Shown here: in pieces, positions 8,385 to 16,677 of the stretch
How positions within the stretch are numbered: position 1 is the stretch's first letter
How the letters are laid out: every line of letters starts with the position of its first letter
Assembly (NCBI GenBank): GCA_051414805.1
Contig: CP166702.1
Location: 2,852,001-2,916,000 of the forward strand
Direction of reading: 5' to 3'
DNA length: 64,000 nucleotides
From: Xenophilus sp003671765
GTDB taxonomy: Bacteria; Pseudomonadota; Gammaproteobacteria; Burkholderiales; Burkholderiaceae_C
Translations under genes and position numbers: made by a program
The notes under the pieces: model-generated
Seen by the model: only the letters and a program-made list of their open reading frames with translations
The model's database searches: none
What the model was told of the DNA's origin: nothing

Positions 8385-9305
8385 ATGAGCGCATTCCCCA
8401 TCGAAGATATCGTCGCCTCGCTGCACCGCGTGCGGCACGACTGGCGCGAATCGCAGCAGCGCTCGCAGTCCGGCGGCGAACGCGAACTGCCCTCTAGGCA
8501 GGTCGTGGCCGAGCTGGTCGAGTCGCTGACCGGCGCGCTGTTTCCGATGCGCCTGGGCCCGACCGACCTGCGACAGGAGAGCGAGAACTTCTATGTCGCC
8601 CACACGCTCGACGCCGCGCTGCACCTGCTGCACGGGCAGGCCACGCTCGAGCTGCGGCACGAACTGCGCCACACCGCCTTCGACGCCGCGGCCGTGAGCG
8701 CCGATGCGCTGGCCCGCGCGCGCGACTTCGCGACGCAGCTGCCGGCCATCCGCGCGCTGCTCGACACCGACGTGATGGCCGCCTACCACGGCGACCCGGC
8801 CGCACGCAGCGTGGACGAGGTGCTGCTGTGCTACCCGGGCGTGACGGCCATGATCCACCACCGCATCGCGCACCCGCTGTACAAGCTGGGCCTCACGCTG
8901 CTGGCGCGCATCGTCGCCGAGCGCGCGCATGCGCAGACCGGCATCGACATCCACCCCGGCGCCACCATCGGCCCGGGCTTCTTCATGGACCACGGCACGG
9001 GCATCGTGATCGGCGAGACGGCCGTGATCGGGCAGCGCGTGCGCCTGTACCAGGCCGTGACGCTGGGGGCGAAACGCTTCCCGACCGACGCCGAGGGCAA
9101 CCTGCAGAAGGGCCTGCCGCGCCACCCCGTGGTGGAGGACGACGTGGTGATCTACGCCGGCGCCACCATCCTCGGGCGCGTGACCATCGGCAAGGGCGCC
9201 ACCATCGGCGGCAACGTGTGGATCACCGACGACGTGCCGGCAGGCGCCAGCGTGACGCAGGCCAGCCTGCAGAAGGCCAAGGGCAACCGCCCCGGCGACT
9301 GCTGA
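8385..9305 (+). CDS. cysE: Serine O-acetyltransferase (EpsC type)
   Basis: 306 aa. The N-terminal helical domain (about residues 1-170) is followed by a left-handed beta-helix of hexapeptide repeats (from TGIDIHPGATIGPGFFMDHG to the NVWITDDVPAG turn). The catalytic His/Asp pair is in DIHPGA and MDHGTG. It makes O-acetyl-L-serine from serine and acetyl-CoA, the carbon skeleton for cysteine. The length and the N-terminal segment ELPSRQVVAELVESLTGALFPMRLG fit the EpsC subgroup better than the E. coli CysE, which is shorter. Sulfate uptake genes lie about 7 kb downstream. The ATG follows TTGCC with no strong Shine-Dalgarno; this start gives the normal family N-terminus. Confidence 0.94.
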   Translation: MSAFPIEDIVASLHRVRHDWRESQQRSQSGGERELPSRQVVAELVESLTGALFPMRLGPTDLRQESENFYVAHTLDAALHLLHGQATLELRHELRHTAFDAAAVSADALARARDFATQLPAIRALLDTDVMAAYHGDPAARSVDEVLLCYPGVTAMIHHRIAHPLYKLGLTLLARIVAERAHAQTGIDIHPGATIGPGFFMDHGTGIVIGETAVIGQRVRLYQAVTLGAKRFPTDAEGNLQKGLPRHPVVEDDVVIYAGATILGRVTIGKGATIGGNVWITDDVPAGASVTQASLQKAKGNRPGDC

Positions 9306-9434
9306 GCACGCGTGGCGCCGTCCGACGCCGGACGCTCAGCCCGGCGCACGCGAGGCCAGGCTGCCCGCCCGCAGGCCTGGCCGCGCAGCGGGCCTATCCT
9401 GGCGCCGTGTACATGGCGTCAGGAAGGAGTTTCC

Positions 9435-9635
9435 ATGGGCAATGACACCGATCTGCGGCGCTGGCAGCTGCGCTTTCGCTCCATCTTCCATCCGGGCCGG
9501 GGCTTCAGCTTCCCCTGCGACGCCGCCGGCCACGTCGACCTCGATGCGCTGAGCGAGCGCGCGCGCGCCAACTACTTCTATGCACGCGGCATGCTCGGCC
9601 GCGAGCTGCTGCCGCCGCAGGTCGAGCGCGCCTGA
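9435..9635 (+). CDS. Small hypothetical protein (66 aa)
   Basis: 66 aa with a very good ribosome site, AGGAAGGAG, before the ATG. The sequence is charged and soluble (RRWQLRFRSIFHPGRGFSFPCDAAGHVDLDALSERARANYF), with one Cys and a predicted C-terminal helix. I do not recognise a named family; short proteins with FRSIF..GRG.SFPCD are familiar as conserved hypotheticals in Burkholderiales. It lies downstream of the serine acetyltransferase gene and converges on panE. Confidence 0.72.
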   Translation: MGNDTDLRRWQLRFRSIFHPGRGFSFPCDAAGHVDLDALSERARANYFYARGMLGRELLPPQVERA

Positions 9636-9659
9636 CGCGCGCCACCGGCTGCAGCCGGC

Positions 9660-10589
9660 TCAGGCGGCGGCGGCCGCGCGCTGCACTTCGTAGGTCTTGA
9701 GGTTGACGTAGGCGGCGCGGAGCATCGACGGCGACGCGAAGCCGGCCGGCGCACGCGCGAGCAGGTCGCCCAGGATCTGGTCGGCCTCGACGCGCGCGCC
9801 GCGTGCCATGTCCTTGTACATCGAGGCCGTCAGCGGCGAGCCGGCCTGCGTCACCGACGCGCGCGCCCGTTCGAGGGTGGCGGGCCGTGGCGCGAAGCCG
9901 TTGTGGGCCGCGATGGCCGCGCATTCGTCGACCAGTGCCAGGGCCACGTCGCTGCCGCCGGCCGCGTGCACCGCGCCGACACTGGCGCGCATGAGCGTGG
10001 TCAGTGCGGCGGCCGAGGCGATGAACAGCCACTTCTCCCACAGGTCCTGCAGGATGTCGTCGCTCAGCCGGTCGGTGAATCCCGCACCCTGGAACTGCGC
10101 GGCGATGGCCTCGACGCGGGCCGAACGGCCGCCGCTGCGCTCGCCGAAGGTCAGGCCGTCGAGGTCGTTGTGATGGACCACATGGCCCTGCGCGTCGAGC
10201 GAGGCGGAGATCATGCACAGGCCACCGAGCACCTTGTCGTCGCCGAAGCGCTGCGCAAGCCGGCCGAAGTGGGCCATGCCGTTGAGCACCGGCAGGACCG
10301 CGGTGTCGGGCCCCACCGCCGGCGCGATGGCGTCCATGGTCGGGTCGAGGTCGAAGGCCTTGCAGCTCACCACGACGAGGTCGTAGGGGCCATCGATGTG
10401 CTCGGCCAGCACGTGGGGCGGCGCGTCGATCTGCAGGTCGCCCTTGGGGCTGCGCACGACGAGCCCGTCGCGCGCCAGTTGTGCCGCGCGCCCGGCGCGC
10501 ACGAGGAAGGTGAGGTCACGGCCTGCGGCAAGAAGCCGCCCGCCGAAGTAGCCACCGAGCGCGCCCGCGCCCACCATCAGGATTCGCAT
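9660..10589 (-). CDS. panE: 2-dehydropantoate 2-reductase (ketopantoate reductase family)
   Basis: 309 aa. The N-terminal Rossmann domain has GAGALGGYFGG for NADPH, followed by VVSCKAFDL (conserved Lys) and NGMAHF; the C-terminal helical domain has DLWEKWLF with the family Glu-Lys region and a SMYKDMARG motif with substrate-binding Ser. It converts 2-dehydropantoate to pantoate in coenzyme A synthesis, but this family has several paralogues per genome in Burkholderiales and some act on other 2-keto acids, so the pathway role is less sure than the fold. The start at 10589 (MRILMVGAG) gives the normal N-terminus; the longer frame to 10697 runs into a repeat element and is unlikely. Confidence 0.87.
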   Translation of the reverse strand: MRILMVGAGALGGYFGGRLLAAGRDLTFLVRAGRAAQLARDGLVVRSPKGDLQIDAPPHVLAEHIDGPYDLVVVSCKAFDLDPTMDAIAPAVGPDTAVLPVLNGMAHFGRLAQRFGDDKVLGGLCMISASLDAQGHVVHHNDLDGLTFGERSGGRSARVEAIAAQFQGAGFTDRLSDDILQDLWEKWLFIASAAALTTLMRASVGAVHAAGGSDVALALVDECAAIAAHNGFAPRPATLERARASVTQAGSPLTASMYKDMARGARVEADQILGDLLARAPAGFASPSMLRAAYVNLKTYEVQRAAAAA

Positions 10590-10615
10590 GAATTTGCCTT
10601 GCCGTCGAGGATGTA

Positions 10616-10882
10616 AGAACGTGTTCAGAGTCTCCAAGGGGTCGCGCAGCCACCTTGCCGGGCGGCCTGCAAGGCGCAGCGCGCCGCTCGTAGTCATCTA
10701 CGAGCAAGCGCTGCAACGCCGCAGGCCGCCCGGCAAGGCGGCTGCCCTTCGGGTTGGGGCGCAATCGGGCCCGCTCAGCGCCCCGTCGCTTGCATGGGCA
10801 TGAGCCCATGCGGCGCGCCGGGACACTGATCGCATCCCGATTGCACCCCAACGCGACCCCTTGGAGACCCTGAACACGTTCT
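10616..10882. repeat. Nested-hairpin repeat element with 31-bp terminal inverted repeats
   Basis: The 404-base gene-free stretch 10590-10993 is mostly one structure. Its outer arms, 10616-10646 and 10852-10882, are inverted copies of 31 bases with one mismatch (both begin AGAACGTGTTCAG when read inward). Inside are a 24-base inverted pair (10647-10670 with 10721-10744, one mismatch), a short inner hairpin (GCTCGTAG...CTACGAGC, about 10686-10705), and a third pair of 16 bases (10754-10769 with 10836-10851, one mismatch). No open frame of transposase size exists. This looks like a MITE-like or REP-like non-autonomous element. The remaining bases up to 10993 hold the promoter region of the FMN reductase gene. 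Confidence 0.85.
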
Positions 10883-10993
10883 AAGGAGGGCGGATGATGC
10901 TCCGAAGCGGCCCGCGCTGCCGCTGCATGGTCATGCTCGGGCTCCCATAATGGTTGTCCCTCGATTGCCCTTCACCCATCGCCAGGAGCCCGC

Positions 10994-11548
10994 ATGAGCC
11001 AGTTCAAGATCGCCGTCGTCATCGGCAGCATTCGCCAGGATTCCTTCAACCGCAAGCTGGCCCTCGCGCTGGCACACCTTGCGCCGGAGAACTTCACCTT
11101 CGAGCATGTGCGCATCGACAACCTGCCGCTGTACAACCAGGACCACGACGGCAAGCAGGCCCCCGAGGTGCTCAAGCTCAAGAGCGAGATCGCGGCCGCG
11201 CAGGGCCTGCTGTTCGTCACGCCCGAGTACAACCGCTCGATTCCCGGCGTGCTGAAGAACGCGATCGACCACGCATCGCGTCCCTATGGCCAGAGCGCCT
11301 GGGCCGGCAAGCCCGCCGGCGTGATCGGCGTGTCGGTCGGCGCCATCGGCACCGCGCTGGCGCAGCAGCACCTGCGCAACGTGCTGGCCTACCTCGACGT
11401 GCCCACGCTCGGCCAGCCCGAGGCCTTCATCCAGAACAAGGAAGACCTGTTCGACGACAAGGGCCACATCGGCAACGAGGCGACCAAGCAGTTCCTCCAG
11501 GGCTGGGTGGACAAGTACGTCGCCTGGGTCAAGACGCACAACGGCTGA
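10994..11548 (+). CDS. NAD(P)H-dependent FMN reductase (flavodoxin-like fold)
   Basis: 184 aa. The phosphate-binding loop GSIRQDSFNRKL (residues 11-22) and the isoalloxazine loop PEYNRSIPGVLKNAIDH (from about residue 76) are typical of the ChrR/YieF/AzoB branch. These soluble FMN proteins reduce quinones, chromate, azo dyes or free flavin; the physiological substrate here is not identifiable. CAGGAG lies 8 bases before the ATG. It is monocistronic, downstream of the repeat element and converging on a secreted protein gene ten bases away. Confidence 0.9.
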   Translation: MSQFKIAVVIGSIRQDSFNRKLALALAHLAPENFTFEHVRIDNLPLYNQDHDGKQAPEVLKLKSEIAAAQGLLFVTPEYNRSIPGVLKNAIDHASRPYGQSAWAGKPAGVIGVSVGAIGTALAQQHLRNVLAYLDVPTLGQPEAFIQNKEDLFDDKGHIGNEATKQFLQGWVDKYVAWVKTHNG

Positions 11549-11558
11549 GCGGCCTCGC

Positions 11559-13412
11559 TCACGGGTGGCCGTCCACCCGCATCTGGAACAGGAAGTAGGG
11601 CGGCATGCAGGCACCGCCGCTGTCCGATGCGAACAGCGGCCCGGATGGCTGGGCCACCTGCGTGCAGACGTAGTCGTCGCGGCAGGCCTGGGCGGCGGAG
11701 CAGCGGCGCAGCTGCCCCGGCCGCGTGTGCCGCAGGCACTGCGCGAAGGGCTTGTTCCCGGCCAGGCAGCGGTTGAAGTCGTCCAGGATGGCGATCTGTC
11801 CGCACACGCCGTCCGCATCGCCCGGCTTGCACGCACCCGAGCACATGCCGCCCGGGAAGCCGACCGCCGTCTTCTCGCAGACGCCCGCGTCGCCGCACGA
11901 CAGGCGCTGGCCGCGCAGCGCGCGGTCCAGGCGCGGATCGGCCCGGGGCGTGAGCCGGGCAGGCTCGCACATCGCGCCGACGGCGGGGCGTTCGGGCATG
12001 CACACCCCCACGCTGCGATCGTGGCTGGCGCCGCCTTCGGCCTGGCAGCGCAGGCCCGCCCCGCAGCGCCAGCCCTCGAAGCCCGCATCGCCGAGACCGC
12101 AGGCCGCACCCATGCCGCCGGCCGGCCCGCCGTGCTCGGCCAGGGGCCGGAAGGGGTCCGCGCGGCCCTGGGCCAGCGTAGCGCTCAGGTAGGCGGCGCG
12201 GCGGACGAGTTCGTCCTGAAGGTGTGGCGAGTGGCCGACCGCGAGCGCGTTGCCGGGCGTGAAGGTGCGCGTCGCCTCGGGGCGGTCCTCGCCCAGCAGA
12301 TGGAAGCCGGCGACGGCGCGACTCTGGTGGCAGCCGGCGCAGCTCAGGTCGTCGAGCCGGCGCAGCCAGGCGGCCGGCGAGCTCAGCGTGTGCGAACCCG
12401 GCACGGCCTGCCATGGCACCTGGCCGTAGAGCTGCACGAAGGGCCGGTTGGCCAGGCGGGCCAGGCCGCGCGGCGTGACCGACCGCGCCTCGGTGGCCAG
12501 GTAGCGCTCGGGAATGCGCAACTGGCCGCTGTCCAGGGCCTGGCGTTGCGACGGCTGTTGCAGCCAGCGCAGCAGGTCCTCGCGCAGGCGGGCGTCGGCC
12601 TGCAGGCGCGCGAGATCGGGCGTGTTCTCCAGCGGGCGTGCTTCGTAGCGGCTGTCCGTGGCATTCCAGCGGAAGGCACGCATCAGATATTCCGCATGGC
12701 CGCCCAGGTCGGGCCGCACCCCCGATGGCCAGCGCACGCTCTGCAGGTTGACGGCGATCTGCACGAGCCGCTGCCGTGCGAGGCGCTCGGGCGCGAGCGG
12801 GCCCTGCGGTGACAGCAGCCAGCGGCCGAGCGCCGGCTCGTCGAGCCCGGCCGGCGGCACCCACAGGCGCGCGGCGCCGGCGCAACCGCCCTGTGCGTCG
12901 GGCGGGTCGGCCCGCAACTCGACGCTCAGGGTCATCGGCAGGCGCGACTGCATCCGGGGTGTGCGGTAGGCCAGCCGGTACACGAGGCGGGTCTCGCCGC
13001 AGGCGCCATCGTGGAAGGCGCGGCGGTCCAGCCGGTTGACCACGCCCACGAGTTCGAAGAAGGCGTCCGGGCTGCGGAGCCAGCGGCTGTCGAAAAGCCG
13101 GTGCGCGTAGCGCGCGACGCCGACGCCGGCCTGTGGATCGACGCGCGCGATGGCAGCCACGCCCTCGGCCAACGGCGCCAGGACTTCCCGCCACCGTGGC
13201 GAGCGCGCCAGATTGCGGTTGTCGAGCAGCCCGTCGGCGCCGGGCGTCGCGTCGAAACAGCGCGCCAGGCCGGCGCCGGCGGTTTCCGCAGCCTGCAACG
13301 CGGCAGGCGCGGTGACGATCTGCAGGGGTTCATCCCCCCGTACCGGGCCTGCGATGGCAGTCGCCAGCATCGACAGCCACATGCCTGCAGCCCAGAACGC
13401 TCTTTTTTTCAT
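11559..13412 (-). CDS. Secreted Cys-rich protein with cytochrome c-type haem motif, function unknown
   Basis: 617 aa, beginning with a Sec signal peptide (MKKRAFWAAGMWLSMLATAIAG). The centre holds a single CAGCH haem-attachment motif within LSCAGCHQSRAVAGFHLLG (codons near 12331-12351), so one c-type haem is plausible. The C-terminal third carries many cysteines in short spacings (AACGLG, WRCGAGLRC, SCGDAGVC, MCSGACKPG, CRDDYVCTQ), suggesting several disulfides in an EGF/DSL-like or other small-knot region. The N-terminal third is a large unassigned domain with NRLDRR and RLVYRL segments. I do not recognise a characterised family. It may be a periplasmic or surface redox protein. The start is chosen for the signal peptide; the frame continues upstream through a Pro/Arg-rich stretch that is not credible. 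Confidence 0.8.
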   Translation of the reverse strand: MKKRAFWAAGMWLSMLATAIAGPVRGDEPLQIVTAPAALQAAETAGAGLARCFDATPGADGLLDNRNLARSPRWREVLAPLAEGVAAIARVDPQAGVGVARYAHRLFDSRWLRSPDAFFELVGVVNRLDRRAFHDGACGETRLVYRLAYRTPRMQSRLPMTLSVELRADPPDAQGGCAGAARLWVPPAGLDEPALGRWLLSPQGPLAPERLARQRLVQIAVNLQSVRWPSGVRPDLGGHAEYLMRAFRWNATDSRYEARPLENTPDLARLQADARLREDLLRWLQQPSQRQALDSGQLRIPERYLATEARSVTPRGLARLANRPFVQLYGQVPWQAVPGSHTLSSPAAWLRRLDDLSCAGCHQSRAVAGFHLLGEDRPEATRTFTPGNALAVGHSPHLQDELVRRAAYLSATLAQGRADPFRPLAEHGGPAGGMGAACGLGDAGFEGWRCGAGLRCQAEGGASHDRSVGVCMPERPAVGAMCEPARLTPRADPRLDRALRGQRLSCGDAGVCEKTAVGFPGGMCSGACKPGDADGVCGQIAILDDFNRCLAGNKPFAQCLRHTRPGQLRRCSAAQACRDDYVCTQVAQPSGPLFASDSGGACMPPYFLFQMRVDGHP

Positions 13413-13505
13413 AGCACCTCGTGCCCATCCGGCGGGCCCTGGAGGCGCATTGTGCCGAGGCCCGGGGCGCAACCCATCCGCCTGCCGGCGCGCGGCCGGC
13501 GGCCG

Positions 13506-13538
13506 AAAAAAAGCCGCCGGCTCTGGTGGGCCGGCGGC
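13506..13538 (-). terminator. Intrinsic terminator downstream of azoR
   Basis: On the minus strand the stem GCCGCCGGC...GCCGGCGGC (13530-13538 with 13513-13521) is followed by seven T (13506-13512). It ends the azoR transcript and lies about 90 bases before the next gene in that direction. Confidence 0.85.
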
Positions 13539-13563
13539 GTGAGGGGGGAGGTGGACGGCGGGC

Positions 13564-14211
13564 TCAGGCGGCCAGCGTGGCCTGGTCCTGGTTGGCCGCC
13601 TGGGCGGTGGCCGTGGCAATCTCGGCGCGCGCCGCGGCGAGTGCCGCGGCCTTGGCTGCGTCGCCCATTGCGAGGCCTTCGGCGCGCACGATGCGAACGT
13701 CGGTGATGCCGAAGAAGCCGAAGATGGTCTTCAGGTAGCTTTCCTGGTGTTCCATCGCGTTGCCGGCGTCGCTGGTGGAGTACATGCCGCCGCGGGTCGA
13801 GGCCACGATCACCGTCTTGCCGCCGGCCAGGCCGACGGGACCCTTCTCGGTGTACTTGAAGGTACGGCCGACCTGGGCGAGGCGGTCGATCCAGGCCTTG
13901 AGCTGGGTGGGCACCGAGAAGTTGTAGAGCGGGGCGCCGACGACGATCACGTCGGCTGCGAGGAACTGGCTCACCAGGCGCTCGGACACGGCGTTCTCGC
14001 GACGCTGCGCCTCGGTGGGTTCGGCCTGCAGGCCGGCCTTGATGCCGAGCGCGTCGGCGTTGAAGTGGTTGGGCGTGTCCGTGGCGAGGTCCAGCAGTTC
14101 CACCGTGGTGCCGGGGTGGCTGGCGCGCCATTCGGCCGTGATCTCGGCCGTGAGCTGGCGCGAGACGGAATTCGTGCCGAGGACGCTGGAATCGACTTGA
14201 AGCAGCTTCAT
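13564..14211 (-). CDS. azoR: FMN-dependent NADH-azoreductase
   Basis: 215 aa. The flavodoxin-like fold starts MKLLQVDSSVLGTNSVSR (phosphate loop S..G..S.SR) and carries the FMN loop GAPLYNFSVPTQLKAWIDR and TRGGMYS segment characteristic of AzoR. It catalyses NADH-dependent two-electron reduction of quinones and azo compounds and is generally linked to electrophile/thiol stress. It is divergent from a LysR-type regulator 144 bases away, the usual arrangement for a regulator of azoR. Its ATG is preceded by AAAGAGGTTCCCC, with a moderate AGAGG site. Confidence 0.94.
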   Translation of the reverse strand: MKLLQVDSSVLGTNSVSRQLTAEITAEWRASHPGTTVELLDLATDTPNHFNADALGIKAGLQAEPTEAQRRENAVSERLVSQFLAADVIVVGAPLYNFSVPTQLKAWIDRLAQVGRTFKYTEKGPVGLAGGKTVIVASTRGGMYSTSDAGNAMEHQESYLKTIFGFFGITDVRIVRAEGLAMGDAAKAAALAAARAEIATATAQAANQDQATLAA

Positions 14212-14355
14212 GGGGAACCTCTTTCGTTGGGTGGTTGGCGTCGCCCCGTGGTAGTGGGTTCGAGGCGGCATGAGAATAAGTCTATGGGCGCACCAATCGG
14301 TCGATAAGAGGCCAAAATAGCGACTCTTTGTCCCGCTACGAGAACAATCGAGCCC
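14212..14355. promoter_or_regulatory. azoR / lysR divergent control region
   Basis: 144 bases between two divergent starts. The central part (about 14270-14335) is AT-richer than the surroundings (GAGAATAAGTCTATGG, GGTCGATAAGAGGCC, AAAATAGCGACTC), as expected for overlapping promoters and LysR boxes. I cannot single out one T-N11-A box with confidence. Binding of the adjacent LysR protein here is inference from arrangement. Confidence 0.55.
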
Positions 14356-15297
14356 ATGCAAGACCTGAACGACATGCTGTTCTTCGCCGAGGTGGCGGAG
14401 CGGGGCGGCTTCACGGCTGCCAGCAAGGCCTTGAACGTGCCCAAGTCGCGCCTGTCGCGGCGGGTCGCCGAGCTGGAAAGCGCGCTGGGCGTGCAGCTCC
14501 TGCAGCGCAGCACGCGGCGCCTGTCGCTCACCCCGGCGGGCGAGATCTACCTGCGCCACTGCATCGCGGTGCGCGACACGGCCGAGGCCGGCGCCGAAGC
14601 CGTGGCCCAGGTGCAGAAGGAGCCGCGCGGCACCGTGCGGCTGAGCTGCCCGGTGACGCTGGCGCAAAGCAGCGTGGGGCCGATCCTGCCCATCTTCATG
14701 AAGCGCCATCCGGGCGTCACGGTCGAGATGCGCGTGCTCAACCGCCCGGTCGATCCGGTGGAGGAGGGCGTGGACATGGCCCTGCGGGTGCGCGCCGAAA
14801 TCGAGAACAGCGCCACGCTGGCTGCGCGCAGCTTCAGCCGCAGCCGGCTGCTGCTGGTCGCCGCGCCGGAGGTGCTGGCCCGCCGGCAGCCCTTGCAGGG
14901 GCCGGAGAACCTGGCCGGGCTGGATGCGGTCGCCATGTCGGCGGCCGATGCGCGCACCGGCACCCTGCTGGTGGGGCCCGACGGGCGCAGCTTCGTCTAC
15001 ACGCCCTTTCCACGCTACCTGGCCGACGACCTGCTGACCCTGCGCTTCGCGATCCTGCAGGGTGTCGGCGCCGGATTCATGCCCGACTACATGTGTCAGG
15101 ACGACCTGCACGCCGGGCGGCTGGTCGAGGCACTGCCGGGCTGGCATCCGCCGTCGGGCATCGTCCACGCGATGTACCCGCCGCGGCGGGCGCTGGTGCC
15201 GGCGGTGCGGCTGCTGCTGGACTTCTTCGCCGAGCACCTGCAGAAGTGCGACGACGAGCTGAACCACGGATCGAATCTGGTGGTGATGCCCGTCTGA
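14356..15297 (+). CDS. LysR-type transcriptional regulator
   Basis: 313 aa. The N-terminal winged helix-turn-helix (MLFFAEVAERGGFTAASKAL, then SRLSRRVAELESALGVQLLQRSTRRLSLT) is textbook LysR; the C-terminal periplasmic-binding-protein-like effector domain begins near residue 90 (RGTVRLSCPVTLAQ). It resembles the AaeR/DsdC-like group that has VEMRVLNRPVDPVEEGVDMALR. It probably regulates the divergent azoR gene and perhaps itself, in response to quinones or electrophiles; this is inferred from gene order only. Confidence 0.93.
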   Translation: MQDLNDMLFFAEVAERGGFTAASKALNVPKSRLSRRVAELESALGVQLLQRSTRRLSLTPAGEIYLRHCIAVRDTAEAGAEAVAQVQKEPRGTVRLSCPVTLAQSSVGPILPIFMKRHPGVTVEMRVLNRPVDPVEEGVDMALRVRAEIENSATLAARSFSRSRLLLVAAPEVLARRQPLQGPENLAGLDAVAMSAADARTGTLLVGPDGRSFVYTPFPRYLADDLLTLRFAILQGVGAGFMPDYMCQDDLHAGRLVEALPGWHPPSGIVHAMYPPRRALVPAVRLLLDFFAEHLQKCDDELNHGSNLVVMPV

Positions 15298-15308
15298 CGG
15301 GGGCCTGA

Positions 15309-15325
15309 GCTATCGATTCGATCGC
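15309..15325. repeat. 17-bp palindrome family, copy c (degenerate)
   Basis: GCTATCGATTCGATCGC keeps the left arm but has ATCGC for ATAGC; its centre ATCGATTCGAT is itself palindromic. It is followed directly by the hairpin AGCGCTTCAAGCGCT (15326-15340). It sits after the LysR gene and upstream of the peroxiredoxin promoter region. Confidence 0.6.
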
Positions 15326-15441
15326 AGCGCTTCAAGCGCTTATTCGGTCGGAAGCATATTCAAACAAGGAGATATTCGTTTGAGATCGTAGGCGGGCTTT
15401 CGACAATCGCCGGTCCGATTTGATCCACAGGAGCGCGCGAC

Positions 15442-16083
15442 ATGGCCACCTTGCGACTGGGCGACACCGCCCCCGACTTCACCCAGGACTCGTCCGAAGG
15501 CCCGATCCATTTCCACGAATGGGCGGGCAATTCCTGGGTCGTGCTGTTCTCGCACCCGGCGGACTTCACGCCCGTGTGCACCACGGAACTGGGCAAGACC
15601 GCCGCGCTGGGCGGTGAATTCGCCAAGCGTGGCGTCAAGCCGATCGCCATCAGCGTCGACCCGGTCGACAAGCACAAGGAATGGATCGGCGACATCAACG
15701 AGACGCAGAACACCACGGTGAACTTCCCCATCCTGGCGGATGCGGACCGCAAGGTGGCCGAGCTCTACGACCTGATCCATCCGAACGCCTCGGCGACGGC
15801 CACCGTGCGTAGCGTGTTCATCATCGACCCCAAGCACGTGGTGCGCGCCACCATCACCTACCCGGCGAGCACGGGCCGCAACTTCGACGAGATCCTGCGC
15901 GTGATCGACTCGCTGCAACTCACCGACAGCCACAAGGTCGCCACGCCCGCCAACTGGAAGGACGGCGACGACGTGGTGATCATCCCCAGCCTGCAGGACC
16001 CGGCCGAGCTGAAGGAGCGCTTCCCCAAGGGCTGGAACGCCGTGCGCCCGTACCTGCGGCTGACCCCTCAGCCGAACAAGTAA
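15442..16083 (+). CDS. 1-Cys peroxiredoxin (Prx6 subfamily)
   Basis: 213 aa. The active-site motif PVCTTEL places the peroxidatic Cys at residue 46, and no second Cys occurs in the protein, so it is a true 1-Cys enzyme. The C-terminal extension (from about residue 165, TPANWKDGDDVVIIPSL) is typical of Prx6-type enzymes. It reduces hydrogen peroxide and alkyl hydroperoxides with an external thiol donor. GGAG (CCACAGGAGCGCGCGAC) precedes the ATG. The hydrolase gene starts six bases after its stop and in turn overlaps the sulfate-binding gene, so these three probably share a transcript. Confidence 0.95.
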   Translation: MATLRLGDTAPDFTQDSSEGPIHFHEWAGNSWVVLFSHPADFTPVCTTELGKTAALGGEFAKRGVKPIAISVDPVDKHKEWIGDINETQNTTVNFPILADADRKVAELYDLIHPNASATATVRSVFIIDPKHVVRATITYPASTGRNFDEILRVIDSLQLTDSHKVATPANWKDGDDVVIIPSLQDPAELKERFPKGWNAVRPYLRLTPQPNK

Positions 16084-16089
16084 AGCGCC

Positions 16090-16677
16090 GTGACGACCCC
16101 GGTCATCATCGTCCCCGGCTGGCGCGACTCCGGCCCCGGCCACTGGCAGAGCCTGTGGGCGGAGCGCATGCAGTCGGCCCGCCGCGTGGTGCAGGACGAC
16201 TGGGTGTCGCCCAAGCGGGAGGCGTGGGTCGGCGCGCTGGAGCGGCTCATCCTGGCGCAGGAACAGCCGGTGGTGATCGCCGCCCACAGCCTGGGCTGCA
16301 TCGCCACGGCCCACCTGGGCGAAGCGGCCGCGTCGCGCGTCGCCGGGGCGCTGCTGGTGGCGCCCGCCGACCCGGAACGCCGCGCGGCGCTCAACGACTT
16401 CGCGCCCGTGCCTTATGCGCGGCTGCCCTACCGCAGCATCGTCGTCGCGAGCAGCAACGACCCCTTCTGCCCGGTGCGCCTCGCGGGGGCCTATGCCCGC
16501 GCCTGGGGCAGCGAATTCGTCCGGATGCAAAATGCCGGCCACATCAACGTCGATTCGGGACATGGCGACTGGCCCCTGGGGCTGGCCCTGCTCGAGTCCC
16601 TGACGGACGCGCCCAGCCGCCTTTTCGAGGAGCGGGGAGCCGGGCGCCAGAGTTTCGAAACCTTCACATCACCATGA
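16090..16677 (+). CDS. RBBP9/YdeN-family alpha/beta hydrolase
   Basis: 195 aa with a GTG start six bases after the peroxiredoxin stop. The family N-terminus VIIVPGWRDSGPGHWQS, the nucleophile elbow AAHSLGC (Ser) and the catalytic His in NAGHINVDSG are all present; the acidic residue is in SSNDPFCP. RBBP9/YdeN proteins are small serine hydrolases with poorly known substrates. Its stop overlaps the ATG of the sulfate-binding protein gene by four bases (ATGA), which indicates translational coupling into the sulfate operon. Confidence 0.87.
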   Translation: MTTPVIIVPGWRDSGPGHWQSLWAERMQSARRVVQDDWVSPKREAWVGALERLILAQEQPVVIAAHSLGCIATAHLGEAAASRVAGALLVAPADPERRAALNDFAPVPYARLPYRSIVVASSNDPFCPVRLAGAYARAWGSEFVRMQNAGHINVDSGHGDWPLGLALLESLTDAPSRLFEERGAGRQSFETFTSP

